Of a stretch of DNA of 64,000 bases, positions 23,002 through 34,466 are shown one piece after another. Below the pieces are notes generated by a model. That model was not told the DNA's origin and did no database searches. It saw only the letters and a program-made list of their open reading frames with translations. A program made the position numbers and the translations under genes. Positions within the stretch are counted from its first letter, which is position 1. Every line of letters starts with the position of its first letter. Location of the stretch: NCBI GenBank assembly GCA_025526935.1, contig JAHLKD010000016.1, positions 584,135 to 648,134 on the forward strand, read 5' to 3'. Source of the stretch: Cladochytrium replicatum. Lineage: Eukaryota > Chytridiomycota > Chytridiomycetes > Cladochytriales > Cladochytriaceae.

Positions 23002-24347
23002 ATGTTGGCAAACCAGTCACTCACTCCGCCTTCGATCAGCACACTGACGCTCACCCTCAACCCTTCGAACTCGTTCAAGCAGCTCCGCAAGCACAAATTC
23101 GTCTCCCGGGCCATTTCCAACCATAAGGGTTATGCGTGGAACGAGCTATTCGTGATTGCGGGGACGGTAATACCCGCGATTGCACTCCCGGTACTGGCAG
23201 TCACTGCGCTCTCCGTGGTTGTGGTCGTGTTGCAATTGTACACGAACGTGTTCAAAGGTTGGCTTCCGAACTCAACGGTCTTGATGACGGTCAGTATTTC
23301 AATAATGGCAGAGGCTTTTGCGACCGATACTTACAGTCTGATCCTTATAGGTTCTTGCAGTTGTTCTCGGTCTTCTTCTCGGTGAGTTCTAATGTAGATC
23401 TCGAGTTTCTTGAAGGTCAAGTTGACCTCTCCTTTAGTCTTTCGAACCAACACTGCGTATGAGCGCTACATGGACGGCCGTCGTCTCTGGGGCACAGCGA
23501 TCACGAACCTCAGAAACCTTGCCCGATTGATCTGGATTGGAGTTCACTCCAAAAATGGGCACCTTTCTCCAGAGGAGTTTAACCAGAAGCGCTGTGCCAT
23601 GAACCTTCTGATGAGCTTCGCGGCTGCAGCAAAGCACTACCTACGTGATGAGGATGACTTGGATTTCGAGGATCTTGCGCCATTCATCTCGCATATTCCT
23701 GAATTCTCTTCTGAGAATGTCGCCGGGTGCAAGGTGACAGAAGGTCGGGTTTTGCCACTCGATATTACGCACCAGCTTGGTTCGTATGTTGCAGTTTGCA
23801 GAGCAAAAGACCATATCGATCTTAACATTCAAAATCTGGTGAGCGATGGCTGGCGCTGGTACATACTAAGTTTGATTGAACTAATTGTTTGACTCCAAAG
23901 ATGAACTCTGCGATCAATGCTCTCGTGGACTGTTTCACAAACTTCGAGCGTGTCCGCAACACCCCCGTTCCGCTCGCGTACTCGTCCATCCTCAAGCAAA
24001 TCGTTATGATTTATCTTCTCGCGCTCCCCTTCCAGATTGTCGCTCAAGCAAGCTGGGTCACAGTTCCGATCGTCTTTCTTGGATCATTCTGTCTGCTCGG
24101 AATTGAGAACATTGGATCAGAGATTGAAAATCCGTTTGGATATGACGCGAACGATTTGCCGATGGACTCTTTCTGTGAGGAGTTCCGTTGCGAGATGTAC
24201 GCGTTGATGTCGAGGACTACGCGAGTCTCTTGCGAGGAGTGGTCGGAGGCATTTGCTTTTACTCCGGTTCCTGAGCACTACAGGACTGCCAAAGGAATGA
24301 GCTCTGGAACTACCGAAGAGGTGGAAGTTGTGGTAAAGGACTCGTAG
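23002..24347 (+). CDS. Bestrophin-family anion channel 1
   Basis: Bestrophin/RFP-TM family (formerly UPF0187), predicted anion channel of the plasma or organelle membrane. N-terminal membrane region with GYAWNELFVIAGTVIPAIA, then KGWLPNSTVLMT. Two introns (about 23289-23350 and 23380-23437) lead into FRTNTAYERYMDGRRLWGT, the family hallmark. Next come LRNLARLIWIGVHS, KHYLRDEDDLDFEDLAPFI and LDITHQLGSYV. A fourth exon starts MNSAINALVDCFTNFERVR and contains the second membrane block (QIVMIYLLALPFQIV, VTVPIVFLGSFCLLGIE) and EIENPFGYDANDLPMD. The C-terminus is short and acidic. Two close paralogues lie next to it (24518-25889 on the same strand and 26890-28203 opposite). Confidence 0.9.
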
Positions 24348-24517
24348 AGTTGGAGATAAGATGGCATACAGTGTCGTGAGCATCTGCATCCTAATATTGT
24401 ATTTATCGTCCATAACGACACAATCCAGTTCTCTGATAAAGTTCATCATCACAAGCAAATTTGTCCCATAGACACCGAAAAGCCCAAAACCGTCAGCGAA
24501 GTTTAAACACCGTCAGA

Positions 24518-25889
24518 ATGGCAAGTTCTCGCTATGAGCCAACTTCGAGACCCTTCACCCCCGGAGGGGAATCTCTCGCACCAACCGTGGCATCGTCTAT
24601 GAAGCAGAGTCGCAAGCACAATGTCATTTCGAGACACGTTGCCAACAACAAGGGTTACAACTGGAACGAGCTGGTTGCCATCTCGGGAACAGTCATCCCC
24701 GCAGTGTCTCTACCTGTTTTTGCAGTGACGGCATTCTCGACGGTAGTGGTGGTGTTGAACACCTACACTTCCATTTTCAAGGGGTGGTTGCCGAACTCGA
24801 CGATTATGATGACGGTGCGTGAAAAAGAGTTCCGTCAGGCTCAAGCTTATATTTAGTGCGCGATAGGTGCTTGGAGTTGTCCTGGGTCTTTTGCTCGGCA
24901 TGTGTAGCGACGAACAACTTCTGTTTGATTGTGCTAAATTACTTTGCCTGCCACAGTCTTCAGGACGAACACCGCCTACGAGCGTTTTATGGAAGGTCGT
25001 CGTCTTTGGGGTACCGTAATCGTTAACCTGCGCAATCTTTCCCGGCTCATCTGGATCGGGGTTCACTCCAAGACCGATCACCTTACCCCAGAAGAGTTCA
25101 ACCGGAAGCGGTGCGCCATGAATCTTCTCATGGCATTTGCGGCTGCGTCGAAGCACTACCTCAGAGACGAGGACGAGATCGACTATGAAGACCTGGCGCC
25201 ATTCATTTCGCACATCTCGGACTTCTCCTATGATCGGATGCTTACTTTCAAGGCGGATGACGGACGCGTAGTGCCGCTTGATATTACGCACCATCTTGCG
25301 TCCTACGTTGCTGTGTGCAGGGTCAAAGACCATATTGACATCAACGTCCAAGGGCTGGTAAGTTGTCAGCCGAGCTTCTAGTTTACACGCATGTTGATCG
25401 TCGGCTATCCAGATGAACACTGCAATCAACTCCCTCGTAGACTGCTTCACCAACTTCGAGCGCGTCCGCAACACCCCCGTCCCCCTCGCCTACTCCTCCC
25501 TCCTCAAACAAATCGTCATGATCTACGTCGTCGCCCTCCCCTTCCAGATCGTTGCGCAGACCTCCTGGGTCACGATCCCCATCGTTTTCCTCGGCTCCTT
25601 CTGCCTCATCGGCATCGAGAGCATCGGCACGGAGATCGAGAACCCGTTCGGGTACGACGCGAACGATTTGCCTATGGACCAGTTCTGCGAGGACTTTAGG
25701 CGCGAGACGCAAGCGCTGATGTCGAGGACCACGAGGGTCGCTTGCGAGGAGTGGGGAGAAGCGTATGCTTTCACGCCTGTGCCGGAGGTTTATAGAGCGA
25801 AGACGGAGGAGGGATGTGTGACTAATGCGACGGAGAGCATCGGTGGGATTGGGATTCCGGATAAAGTCGATGTTTTGGTAAAGGCGTGA
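24518..25889 (+). CDS. Bestrophin-family anion channel 2
   Basis: Tandem paralogue, starting 171 bp after the first copy. It starts MASSRYEPTSRPFTPGG; the N-terminal tail differs from copy 1 while the core is nearly the same: GYNWNELVAISGTVIPAV, FKGWLPNSTIMMT, FRTNTAYERFMEGRRLWGT, KHYLRDEDEIDYEDLAPFI, LDITHHLASYVAV, MNTAINSLVDCFTNFERVR, EIENPFGYDANDLPMDQF. Introns sit at the same places as in copy 1 (about 24816-24866, 24898-24957 and 25360-25412). The C-terminal tail (about the last 40 residues) is unique. Codons in the last exon are markedly G+C-rich compared with copy 1. Predicted anion channel; which ion or membrane is not shown by the sequence. Confidence 0.9.
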
Positions 25890-26072
25890 GCTTTCACTGC
25901 TGCGGCAGCTATTCCTATCGTATTTTGTTTTGGATTGATTGCTAGGGCTTCGGCGTTGATCTTCCCCTTATTCGGATTTTACTTTCTTGGGCGATCGTTT
26001 TTGATTCCCCATTATGATTATTTATACTAATAATCATCAGACAGGAATCAATGAAACGCACCACCACAAGCT

Positions 26073-26720
26073 ATGGTAGCAATGCCTTTTAACTCATTAA
26101 TTGAGCATCCATCGCAGCACACTTCTGCCATCCTAATTGCACATGGATCGACCGATTCTGTCGCAACCCCACCTTCTTTTCTCTCGAGACACCTTTGTGG
26201 ACACCACCACCACCACCGTTCACAAACTTTGGCATCCGATCGCCGATTTGATATAGAAACTGTCGTCGTGCCCTCCCAGCAATCCCATCAAAACATCACT
26301 GCATTCACTTGATTCTCTCAAGACATCTGTACCACCAAACATGAACTTCAAGACCATCCTCGCTGCAGTCGCACGCGTTTTCATCGCCAGTGATATCTGA
26401 TCTCGTTGTCAATGTTACTTCAATCAATCTGAAAATGCTTTGTTTTCTTGATTAGTTACATCCACTTCGGCCATCCCCACCTGCGGACTCGACGGGTGCT
26501 TCAAGCTAAACAAATACGACCTCTGCAGATCAAGAGAACAACAGAGCGATACAAATTGTCGTCACCTGTTTTGTGGGCGACCCAATCTCATTTTGTCGTC
26601 GTTGAACTCACCCTTCTTCAGTGAGTTAAATGATCAGAATTCAATACACAATGTTAACTTTGTCACTTCGAATACAGCACTTTACATCTACTGTTTATAC
26701 AATATCAAAAAGCACCCTGA
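26073..26720 (+). CDS. Possible small secreted Cys-containing protein (about 26341-26640)
   Basis: Within the 1-kb gap between bestrophins 2 and 3, an ATG at 26341 starts MNFKTILAAVARVFIA, a plausible signal peptide. A GT-AG intron (about 26390-26456, ending TTGATTAG) can join it to a frame reading TSTSAIPTCGLDGC, then KLNKYDLCR and CRHLFCG. Five Cys residues follow soon after the signal peptide, as in small secreted fungal proteins. The frame runs on far into the convergent bestrophin gene, so the true 3' end is unclear; a GTGAGT at about 26620 could be a donor. Gene model weak; the remaining bases from 25890 show nothing else. Confidence 0.3.
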
Positions 26721-26889
26721 TAGAAATCAAAAAAGGGGACGTAAAACTTACGACACGTACTTGCACACAGCAATGTCAAAACCCAAGAAAGCGCGCAGTA
26801 CTAACACCCAGAAAAGCCAAAAGCGAGAAGTAAAAAAAAATACATGCTGCATTGTCCGTCTCTCACGTAAAGCCACCACCGGATATCGC

Positions 26890-28203
26890 TTATGCCTGCT
26901 TGTCGACAACAACCTCGACGTTCGATCCACTGGCGTGCTGCTTCCTGTAGTGCTCGGGCACGGTCGCAATGTTGTACGGCTCGACCCAATCCTCAGGGTT
27001 GATCTTGACCGACCTCGACATCAAGCTGGTCAACTCGACCCTGAACTCCTCGCAGTACGCGTCCATAGGTAGATCGTTTGAGTCGTATCCGAAGGGGTTC
27101 TCGATCTCGCCACCAATGTTTTCGATACCGAGGAGACAGAATGCGCCGAGGAAGACGATGGGGATGGTGAGCCATTTGACTTGACCGACGATCTGGAAGG
27201 GGAGGGCGACGAGGTAAATCATGACGATTTGTTTCAGGAGGGAGGAGTAGGCGAGGGGGACGGGAGTGTTGCGGACGCGCTCAAAGTTGGAGAAGTTGTC
27301 GACGAGGGCATTGAGAGCGGTGTTGAGCTAGAATAACCAAGGGATGTTAGAGATTGGACAAAAAAACAAGAACGTTGAAGAAAGGTCGTGATTGGAGTGA
27401 TGTGACACCTCACTAGCTTACAATCACAATATCCTCATTTTACTCACCAAGCTCTGAATGTTAGCGTCAATCTGGTCCTTGGACTTCACACCAGCAATGT
27501 AGGCAGCCAAATGGTGGGTAATGTCGAGGGCAATAATGCGGCCATCCTCATGCTTGTAGTGCATCAAGTTGGTGTCCGAGAACTCAGGGATGTGGCGAAT
27601 GTAGGGAGCAAGGTCCTCGTAGTCGGCGTCGTCCTCGTCACGAAGGTAGTGTTTCGTGGCCGAAGCGAAAGCAAGGAGCAAGTTCATAGCGCCGCATTTC
27701 TGAGCGTATTCGTGGGGAGTGAGACGGCTGTTTCCTTTAGCGTGAATACCGATCCAGATTAGACGGGACAGGTTTCGAAGGTTGACGATGACAGTTCCCC
27801 ACAGACGACGACCTTCCATGTAACGCTCGTAGGCGGTGTTCGTCCTGAAGACGACGAGGAGACCGAGGACGACACCGAGAACCTGAGGTTTTATGAGACA
27901 CACTCATCAACAAGAAATGTGTTGTTGTGGACTTACAGTGATGAGGATAGTGGAGTTTGCTGGGAGCCACGATTCGAAGAATTTGGTGAATTGGGCAAGG
28001 CAGACGACACCGGCAGACCAAGCCGTGACGGCAAGGACGGGGAGAGCAACTGCAGGGATGACGGTACCCGAGATTGCCACCAACTCACCCCAGGCGTAAC
28101 CCTTGTGGTTTCCAGTCTTGCGGACAGTCACGTTGTGCACACGGGTCTTCTTGTAGGTAGAAGCAACGCTGGCAGGCGTGATGGGACGGTCAGCGGGAGC
28201 CAT
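26890..28203 (-). CDS. Bestrophin-family anion channel 3
   Basis: Third paralogue, facing the first two. It starts MAPADRPITPASVAS at 28203, followed by HKGYAWGELVAISGTVIPAV and WLPANSTILIT. Introns separate this from FRTNTAYERYMEGRRLWGT, KHYLRDEDDADYEDLAPYI and LDITHHLAAYIAG. A last exon has LNTALNALVDNFSNFERVR, QIVMIYLVALPFQIVGQ, TIPIVFLGAFCLLGIE and EIENPFGYDSNDLPMD. It ends with a short tail near 26890. Exon borders match the other copies. Head-to-head with DNAAF5 across 406 bp, so the two may share a promoter region. Confidence 0.9.
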
Positions 28204-28609
28204 TTCTTTGAATCGAGTGAGAAGATTTCCAAAAGTTGAGGGGAATTTAAGCAATTTAAATTTGGAAGAAAAAAATTTTAAAAAAGTGGCGGACAAGGCG
28301 TGGATTAGTCAGCCACAGTGAGACACCGAGAAAAGGTATATTTTAATCGTAAGAGTGTGGAAATGGATTTAATGGAGAATGAATGGCATGCTGGGTATGT
28401 GTGGAAGAGAGCGAGAGCGTTGCAATGTGGTGTCGTGGCAAATCACAATAAATGGGTAGCGTCAAAAGATTAACAGAAATCTGGGGCACAACTAAACTTG
28501 GTTGGATATCACACACGTGAGTGAATATGGTGTTAGATATTACAATAAGTGCTGTCTAAGCCTGTAGTTTTGCGTGCTCTCAAGCCACTTCTGCGCGTCT
28601 GATTCAACC
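28204..28609. promoter_or_regulatory. Divergent intergenic region (bestrophin 3 / DNAAF5)
   Basis: A 406-bp region between two divergent starts. It contains an A-rich stretch at about 28260-28285 and an AT-rich block GGTATATTTTAATC at about 28336-28349. No ORF, RNA gene or repeat is visible. Its position makes it the likely shared promoter region; specific factor sites cannot be assigned. Confidence 0.4.
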
Positions 28610-31600
28610 ATGCTTATGGACAACCCGCAGTCCGTGCTACCTGTGGACATAGATTCCAATCTCAATGCTGATAGTTCGTCACTGCCGAATGATCTAGAGG
28701 CTGTCTACGACGAGATAATGCGCGTATGTAGCCCTAAATACGCGCGTTTCGTGCCATCCTCATTCCGTTTTTATTCAAAGTCACTTCAGCGCGACATCAA
28801 CATTCTAGGTGAAAATCTGCCAGATCGCATGGCGAAGCGAAGGGCCCTCGACAAAATCCGAAAGGAGACCCTGGGTCCTGGTGTGCAGAGTCTTGATGAG
28901 CGTGTCCTGTCGTACATCTTTCGCGTGTTGTTGAAACCGCTCTGTCGTTGCTTCTCTGATCCAGTGGAGAAGGTTAGGGATCTTTCCATCAATCTCGTCA
29001 GAAGGTGCGTGGATCATGAGTGTGGATTGGGGCTTGTGCGATATGTGGAACGAGGAACGAAAGATTGCGCCAGCGCACACGACTTTCAGCAATTGCAAAG
29101 GTGCTCATGTTGTTGCACACAGCTACGCACCGCGTGTGTCCGATCTACCGTCATCAATGCACCAGATCATGCCGACCCTCTCCGCACGCTTGGCTCAACA
29201 GGAGATCACCGAACCGTCAGAAGAGAACAGGCTCCTTTTGATCCACCTCATGACTGAGCTCGCTGATCTGGTCGGTCCAAAGTCCGGAGAAGGTCTGCGA
29301 CCGTTTGCGGACGAATACATCCGCACTTTGCTCAAAGCACTACTGGATCCTTACCCTGATATTCGCAAGGTGGGAAAACAAAAATCTAACCTATGTAGCG
29401 AAGCTCACAGAACGCGAAAGGAATCGTGTAGGTTAGTCGTGAAGATCTCGGCATATGCCCCAAAAGCACTGAGCTACGCTGGTGACGCTGTGCCCAAAGC
29501 CCTCCTCGCATGTCTCGTTCACCGACACTCCAGTGTTCGAATCGAAGGTTTACAGGTGAGCACATCTTGGACCCCCCTTTGTGCATACCCGTTAAATAGC
29601 AGATTCAAAGGCCCTTACTTCGGCAATCCTTGTTGACATTGCGGGCCTCGACGCAGTTCTGGAAACAGTACACTCCCTCGGAGAAGATAAGCAAGTCGCT
29701 GTACGCGAAGCCGTTCACGCGATGGTCGGACGCTGGCTGCGTGAGCTTGTGGATCGCTACATGGTCGGGTACAAGTTGCTTCCAATATTGTATTCGGGGA
29801 TGGAAGACGAGGTTGCGAAAGTGCGTGACGCGTGTACGGCGGAGATGGATCGCGCGGGGGCGTTGTACGAGGTTGAGTGGGTCGATAGGGTCAAGGATGA
29901 GCTTGATTATGACACCGAGCATGGGAGTGGTGAGGGCTTGGAATGACGGAAGATAAATTTGGAAGCGTTTTAATGCATTGATTTTTTAGAAGGCCGGCCG
30001 AGGGCCGGGTCCCGGCATCTTGCGAGGGATAATACGATGAAGATTGTGGAGGCTGCGATTGCGGGTTTACAGAACTGGAACGCGGAAGTGAGGGCACGAT
30101 GGGCGAGGGTGCTGTGTACTTTGATCCGGTTCGCGGAGGTAAATGTGACGGGGTACACTGCACAAATACTCCCCGCGTTGTTCCGAGTCTGCGCTAGCGA
30201 TGAAGTCTATGTCGTCAAGGGGGTAAGCAGAATATTGCAGTCTGACAATTTAATCAAATTTGGAATTTAAGGCGAGGAGGGTGGCGGAACTCCATGGACG
30301 ATATGTTGCGCCCGAGATCTACCTCGAGGTCGCCATCCCGCAACTCTACACCGGCGGCGGCGGAACCACGACCTACCGCACAGGCGTCCTTCTCATCCTC
30401 TCTTCTCTCCTTCGCGGCTCGACCTCCGCGTCTTCGCTCGACGACCCGCTCCTTGGACACCGGCCACTTGAACTCCTTTCGCGAATGCCGGTCCTCGTAG
30501 ACGCGCTCCGTGATCGCGAGATCGTTGGGAACGAGAACATGGGGATCTTGAAAGAGGTCGCTGGAGTCGTTTTCGAAATTGTTGGTGCTGTTGTCGCGGT
30601 GACGGGAAGCGAAGGTGCCGGAGAGGACGTTGAGAGAGTGAGATTTGGGGTATTGGCCGTGCTTGTGCAGCTTTTGAGCGTCGGGGGAGATCAGAAGTTG
30701 CGAGGGTTTGAGGAGATGCGAAGCCAGGTTGGTGCGGGCAAAAAGTTACATATGAAACATCATTGAATTGTTGACACTTATCAGGCGGAAGAGGCGTTGT
30801 TGATGCTAGAAAAGTCATTTAACTTATCGGGATCGGCAATGTCAGATTCAGCTGGCTCGGAACTTTTCAAGCGCTACCTCTGCGACCTGCTTTCGTGGCT
30901 CGGGGAGTCACGACCCGACTGGACATCTCATCATGTTCTCGAGCGCGCGACGCTGATGACTGTGCTACAACGCGCTGGACCGCTCGCAGGTGAACCAGAC
31001 GCACTCGGGAAAGCCTTTGATGTGATCCTCGGAATGAGCGCTGAGACCCATGATCTTGAAGTGCGCGAAGGGTAAAAAAGCGGTCTCTGTGTATTCAATC
31101 GATTGAAAACTCTGATTTTTAGTGCGCTGATGACCTTGGAGAATGTGCTGCTGAACCCAGAAGGCTCATTCGACTCAAAACAACTCCTACACACCTACGT
31201 CCCCTCGCTCCTCCGCGAGGCGATCTCACCCGCATTGGTCTGGAAAGCTGGGCTCAAAGCCCAGCGCTACCGCGGCCACGCGCTCGCGGTGTTCCACCGC
31301 CTCGTCGCAGGCGGAGAGATCAAGAACCGTGGCAATACGACTCTGATCGGGTATATTCCCGTCGACGTGCTCGCGCGCGACGGGAAGGAGTTAAAGCTCA
31401 TCACAAAGCTTGCGGGGTGTCTTGAGGAAGACGAAGGGTCGATGCGATTGGAGAGCGCGAGGATCGTTGGGGACCTGGCAAAAGGGTCCAGGGAATTGGA
31501 CTCGATGTGTGGGAAATACGCTGGTGCAGTTTTGGTAATTGACGGGTCAGAGTACAAAGTTCTCTATGTGGAACTGATGAAGAGGCTTGATGATGCCAAA

Positions 31601-32051
31601 GACGAGATTCGGGTTGAAGCTGCAAAAGCGCTTGGGGAGCTGGTGAAGGCAATGGGGGCCTGGGAGACGAGGATGGTGGACGTGGGCGGGGAGGAAGGCA
31701 AGGGGAAGACGGCGGTGGTGGTTGAGGGTCAGGTTATGGAGGTAAGGTTGGACGAGATGCATTGGGAGCAGATGGTGAAGGGGATGGCGGTGCATATGGA
31801 TGACACGAACGTTTCAATTCAGGTCAGTTGGACAGCTGCTGTATTTTACGTTTTCAATACTGAGATGTAAGTTTTTGTTTCGCTGTTCTTAGGAATCAGT
31901 GAGGGATGCGCTGTGTGAAGTTGCGAATGTGTCTGCGTTGAGTGCGCACGTCGTCAAGGACCATCTTGCGAGCGTCCGGCATCGGCATCGAAGCTCGGTG
32001 TATATTGATCAAGTTGTAACGATCGCAGAGCGCAAGGTGGTACAGGGATAG
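28610..32051 (+). CDS. Dynein axonemal assembly factor 5 (DNAAF5/HEATR2)-like
   Basis: HEAT-repeat protein that in flagellated eukaryotes helps preassemble axonemal dynein arms in the cytoplasm. Family blocks in order: FRVLLKPLCRCFSDPVEKVR, LLKALLDPYPDIRK then ESCRLVVKISAYAP, LVHRHSSVRIEGLQ, LPILYSGMEDEVAKVRD, LLREAISPALVWKAGLKAQR, YVELMKRLDDAKDEIRVEAAK, and the C-terminal SVRDALCEVANV plus HRHRSSVYIDQVV. At least eight short introns are needed, for example after PYPDIRK (about 29370), after IEGLQ (about 29555), after VVKG (about 30223-30270), and near 30727-30784, 31074-31122 and 31824-31892. The HEAT units alternate with Gly/Val-rich stretches. Its presence implies flagellated zoospores. 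The assignment rests on order and sequence of the conserved C-terminal third. Confidence 0.85.
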
Positions 32052-33032
32052 TTACGGGCTTGGGCTTCTTATTCAGTAATTTAAGAAAATGTGTTTCTAC
32101 CCTCCAGCAACATTGGAACACGCAAAACAATACAGGTCCGATTCATTCAAGAAGTGTTGTGGAATTCTGCACAATCGAACTCGATCGGAACAAACACAAC
32201 ATGTTTGACCAAATCAACCCCAGCTGTAGACTACCCCACACCCCACATCGAACCATCATATCGAACCCTGATCCCCCCACACCACAAGGACTATGCACGT
32301 GGGGTGAAGGGTAGACGACCTTATCATTTCATTGTTTTCCTCGCACGACACACGGATAAATTTTCCTGTCTCTCCTTCGAATTTGGCTGTGGGATCATCA
32401 GATCATTCAAGAGTGACTCGAATGCTGGCAGAATTTTTCTGATGCTAACTCACAGGACTGGGATTGTTCATTTGAAACATCGCTGACTGGTTTATTCGAG
32501 ACGTCGGATTTGCCTTTCTTACCCAACCCTGATCCCACGTTCAACCAGTAGTTCAACAGTTGATCATCATTGCTTATCCAACATGCGCACGACTTGTTGC
32601 TCGTCTCTTTTTCGGACCGCGATTGTTAACGCGCGTTTATGCCAAAGCAGCCATTTGCGGGCTTCTTTCCTTTTCTCTGATCCGAAGTTCAGGCATTAGA
32701 TCATCTTCGCCTTTTCAATATGCGCACGACTATCAGATCGTCTCTTTTCGGACCGCGATTGCTAAAGCGCCATTATGCTAAAGCAGCCATTTGCGGACTC
32801 CTTTCCTCTATAAATTCAGCGTCGCTCGATTTACTACCGGTGTAAAGTGTTCTTGGCGGAAGCGGAATCAGCATCGGGTTAGTTTTCTTCTGTTACGGTT
32901 CGGTTGTCTTTACTTACTCAATAATGCTTGAACAATGGTATCTGTATCAAATCTGGGATCCCATATCGAAACCTTGCAGTTGCCCTCATCTTCGATACAC
33001 GACACAATATGATCTTGTCAACTTCGGCCACT
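32052..33032. promoter_or_regulatory. Upstream region of the WSC gene with a direct duplication and TATA box
   Basis: About 980 bp with no convincing ORF. An imperfect direct repeat of about 88 bp lies at 32583-32670 and 32720-32807. Both copies begin ATGCGCACGAC, contain CGGACCGCGATTG and AAAGCAGCCATTTGCGG, and end TTTCCT. Directly after the second copy is TATAAA at 32809-32814, 219 bp before the ATG. Such a duplicated block upstream of a TATA box is the layout expected for a pair of activator sites, but no factor is known to me for these words. Confidence 0.5.
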
Positions 33033-34466
33033 ATGCGTACGGTACCTCTGCTATTGGCTCTCTGGCTTTCCGCTTTTGCGACGGAAGGCGTCTCAGCGGT
33101 AAGGAAGTTCCGCCAAATGCATTGAAATGAAAATTGATCCATCGATTTGGATATGCAGGCCACGATCAAAAAGACCGGACTGTCTGACGGATGGAGCTAC
33201 TTGGGTTGTTATGGCCCAGGTGCTTTGGGTGGCGATCCCGTCTCAGGCGCGCATACAGGCTCCAACGACATGACGATCGCAAAGTGCTTGGCTTATTGCG
33301 AATCGCAAAATCTCCCCGTTGCAGGGCTGCAGTACGGCACTGAGTGTTTCTGCGGCACGGCCGTTGCTAGCTATTCGGTATTGACCTCGGACGCAGTGTG
33401 CGAGACAAACGCATGCCCAGGATCACCTTCCGACTCTTGTGGACCGAATTCATTCTTCACAAATCTTGTGTACAGTCGTCATCCTGCCATTCGTAAGACA
33501 AACCTACCCACCGGATGGAATTACACGGGCTGCTACGTGGATGCCTCCTCTCGCATGCTTGGTGTTTACTCGACGGCGACATCATCGAATTCCGTTGAAT
33601 CGTGCATTCAGACCTGCTCCGCCCGTAACTTCATCTATGCCGCTGTTCAAAATGGCGGTGAGTGCTATTGCGACAACTACGTTCGCTCAGACTATGGGCT
33701 CGCCGGGTCGGAAACGGAGTGCTCGACCCCTTGCACTGGAAATTCATTCGAGTACTGCGGTGGAGGATATAGGAACCAGCTCTACACCAACGCCGCTGTC
33801 ACCATCAAAAAGACCCTTTTGCCATCTGCGTGGAACTACCAAGGCTGCTACGCCGACCAAGCGGCACCGAACCGCGTCCTAGGTGCTTACAGCTTCTCCA
33901 GCGAGAGCGCAATGAACGTCACGTACTGTGTCACAGAGTGCAGCCAGCGCGGATACAATTTCGCGGGAGTGGAGTACCAACGCGAGTGCTGGTGCGACCG
34001 TCAGCTTCAGAGATCTCCCGCTCCGACCGCTGACTCGCAATGCGCTCACTACCCATGCCCAGGAGGCCGTAACGAATTCTGTGGTGGAGATTCCAGGCTG
34101 TTGGCGTACAAGGGTCCCGCAGTCAAAACTCAGGTTCCGGGATGGACCTATACCGGCTGCTACGCTGACAGTCCTGCTCCGAACCGATTGCTCAGCTACC
34201 AGGCCGCAGACCAGCAGTCGGTGAGCAACTGCGTTGACGCTTGCACTACTCGAGGCTTCACCATCGCTGGTCTCCAATATGGTGGCCAGTGCTTCTGTGG
34301 GAACGCGATCAGGAGCAACCCAGGAACCGTACCCGTTCAGGAGTGCATGGTCAACCAGTGCCCGAACCAGATCGATTACTGCGGGGCTGGGTATCGGATG
34401 CTCATTTATGTTAGCGGGACGACTGCAACAAACGTCGCAACCATTTCGCCGACTGCCACGCATTGA
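33033..34466 (+). CDS. Secreted four-WSC-domain protein
   Basis: Predicted secreted carbohydrate-binding protein of 457 aa. Exon 1 (33033-33098) encodes only the signal peptide, with core VPLLLALWLSAF and a Gly-Val-Ser-Ala end. An intron (33099-33158) separates it from exon 2. Four WSC domains follow, each starting G/A-W-x-Y-x-G-C-Y and holding eight or so Cys residues: about residues 31-125, 133-227, 236-333 and 339-435. Characteristic inner motifs are GTECFCG, GGECYCD, RECWCD and GGQCFCG. Short KKT/RKT-x-L-P linkers join the domains. There is no membrane segment or GPI signal, unlike the Wsc sensors of the yeast cell-wall pathway. It ends in a Thr-rich tail. Likely binds wall or plant glucans. 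Confidence 0.92.

Noticed and set aside
26640-27072. Continuation of the plus-strand frame from the possible secreted protein into bestrophin 3
   Set aside because: Most of it is antisense to a well-supported gene, and the Lys/Asn-rich stretch before it looks non-coding.
33879-34463. A 194-codon open frame on the minus strand
   Set aside because: It is the antisense shadow of the WSC-domain exon, has no recognisable motif, and overlaps fully with a strong gene.
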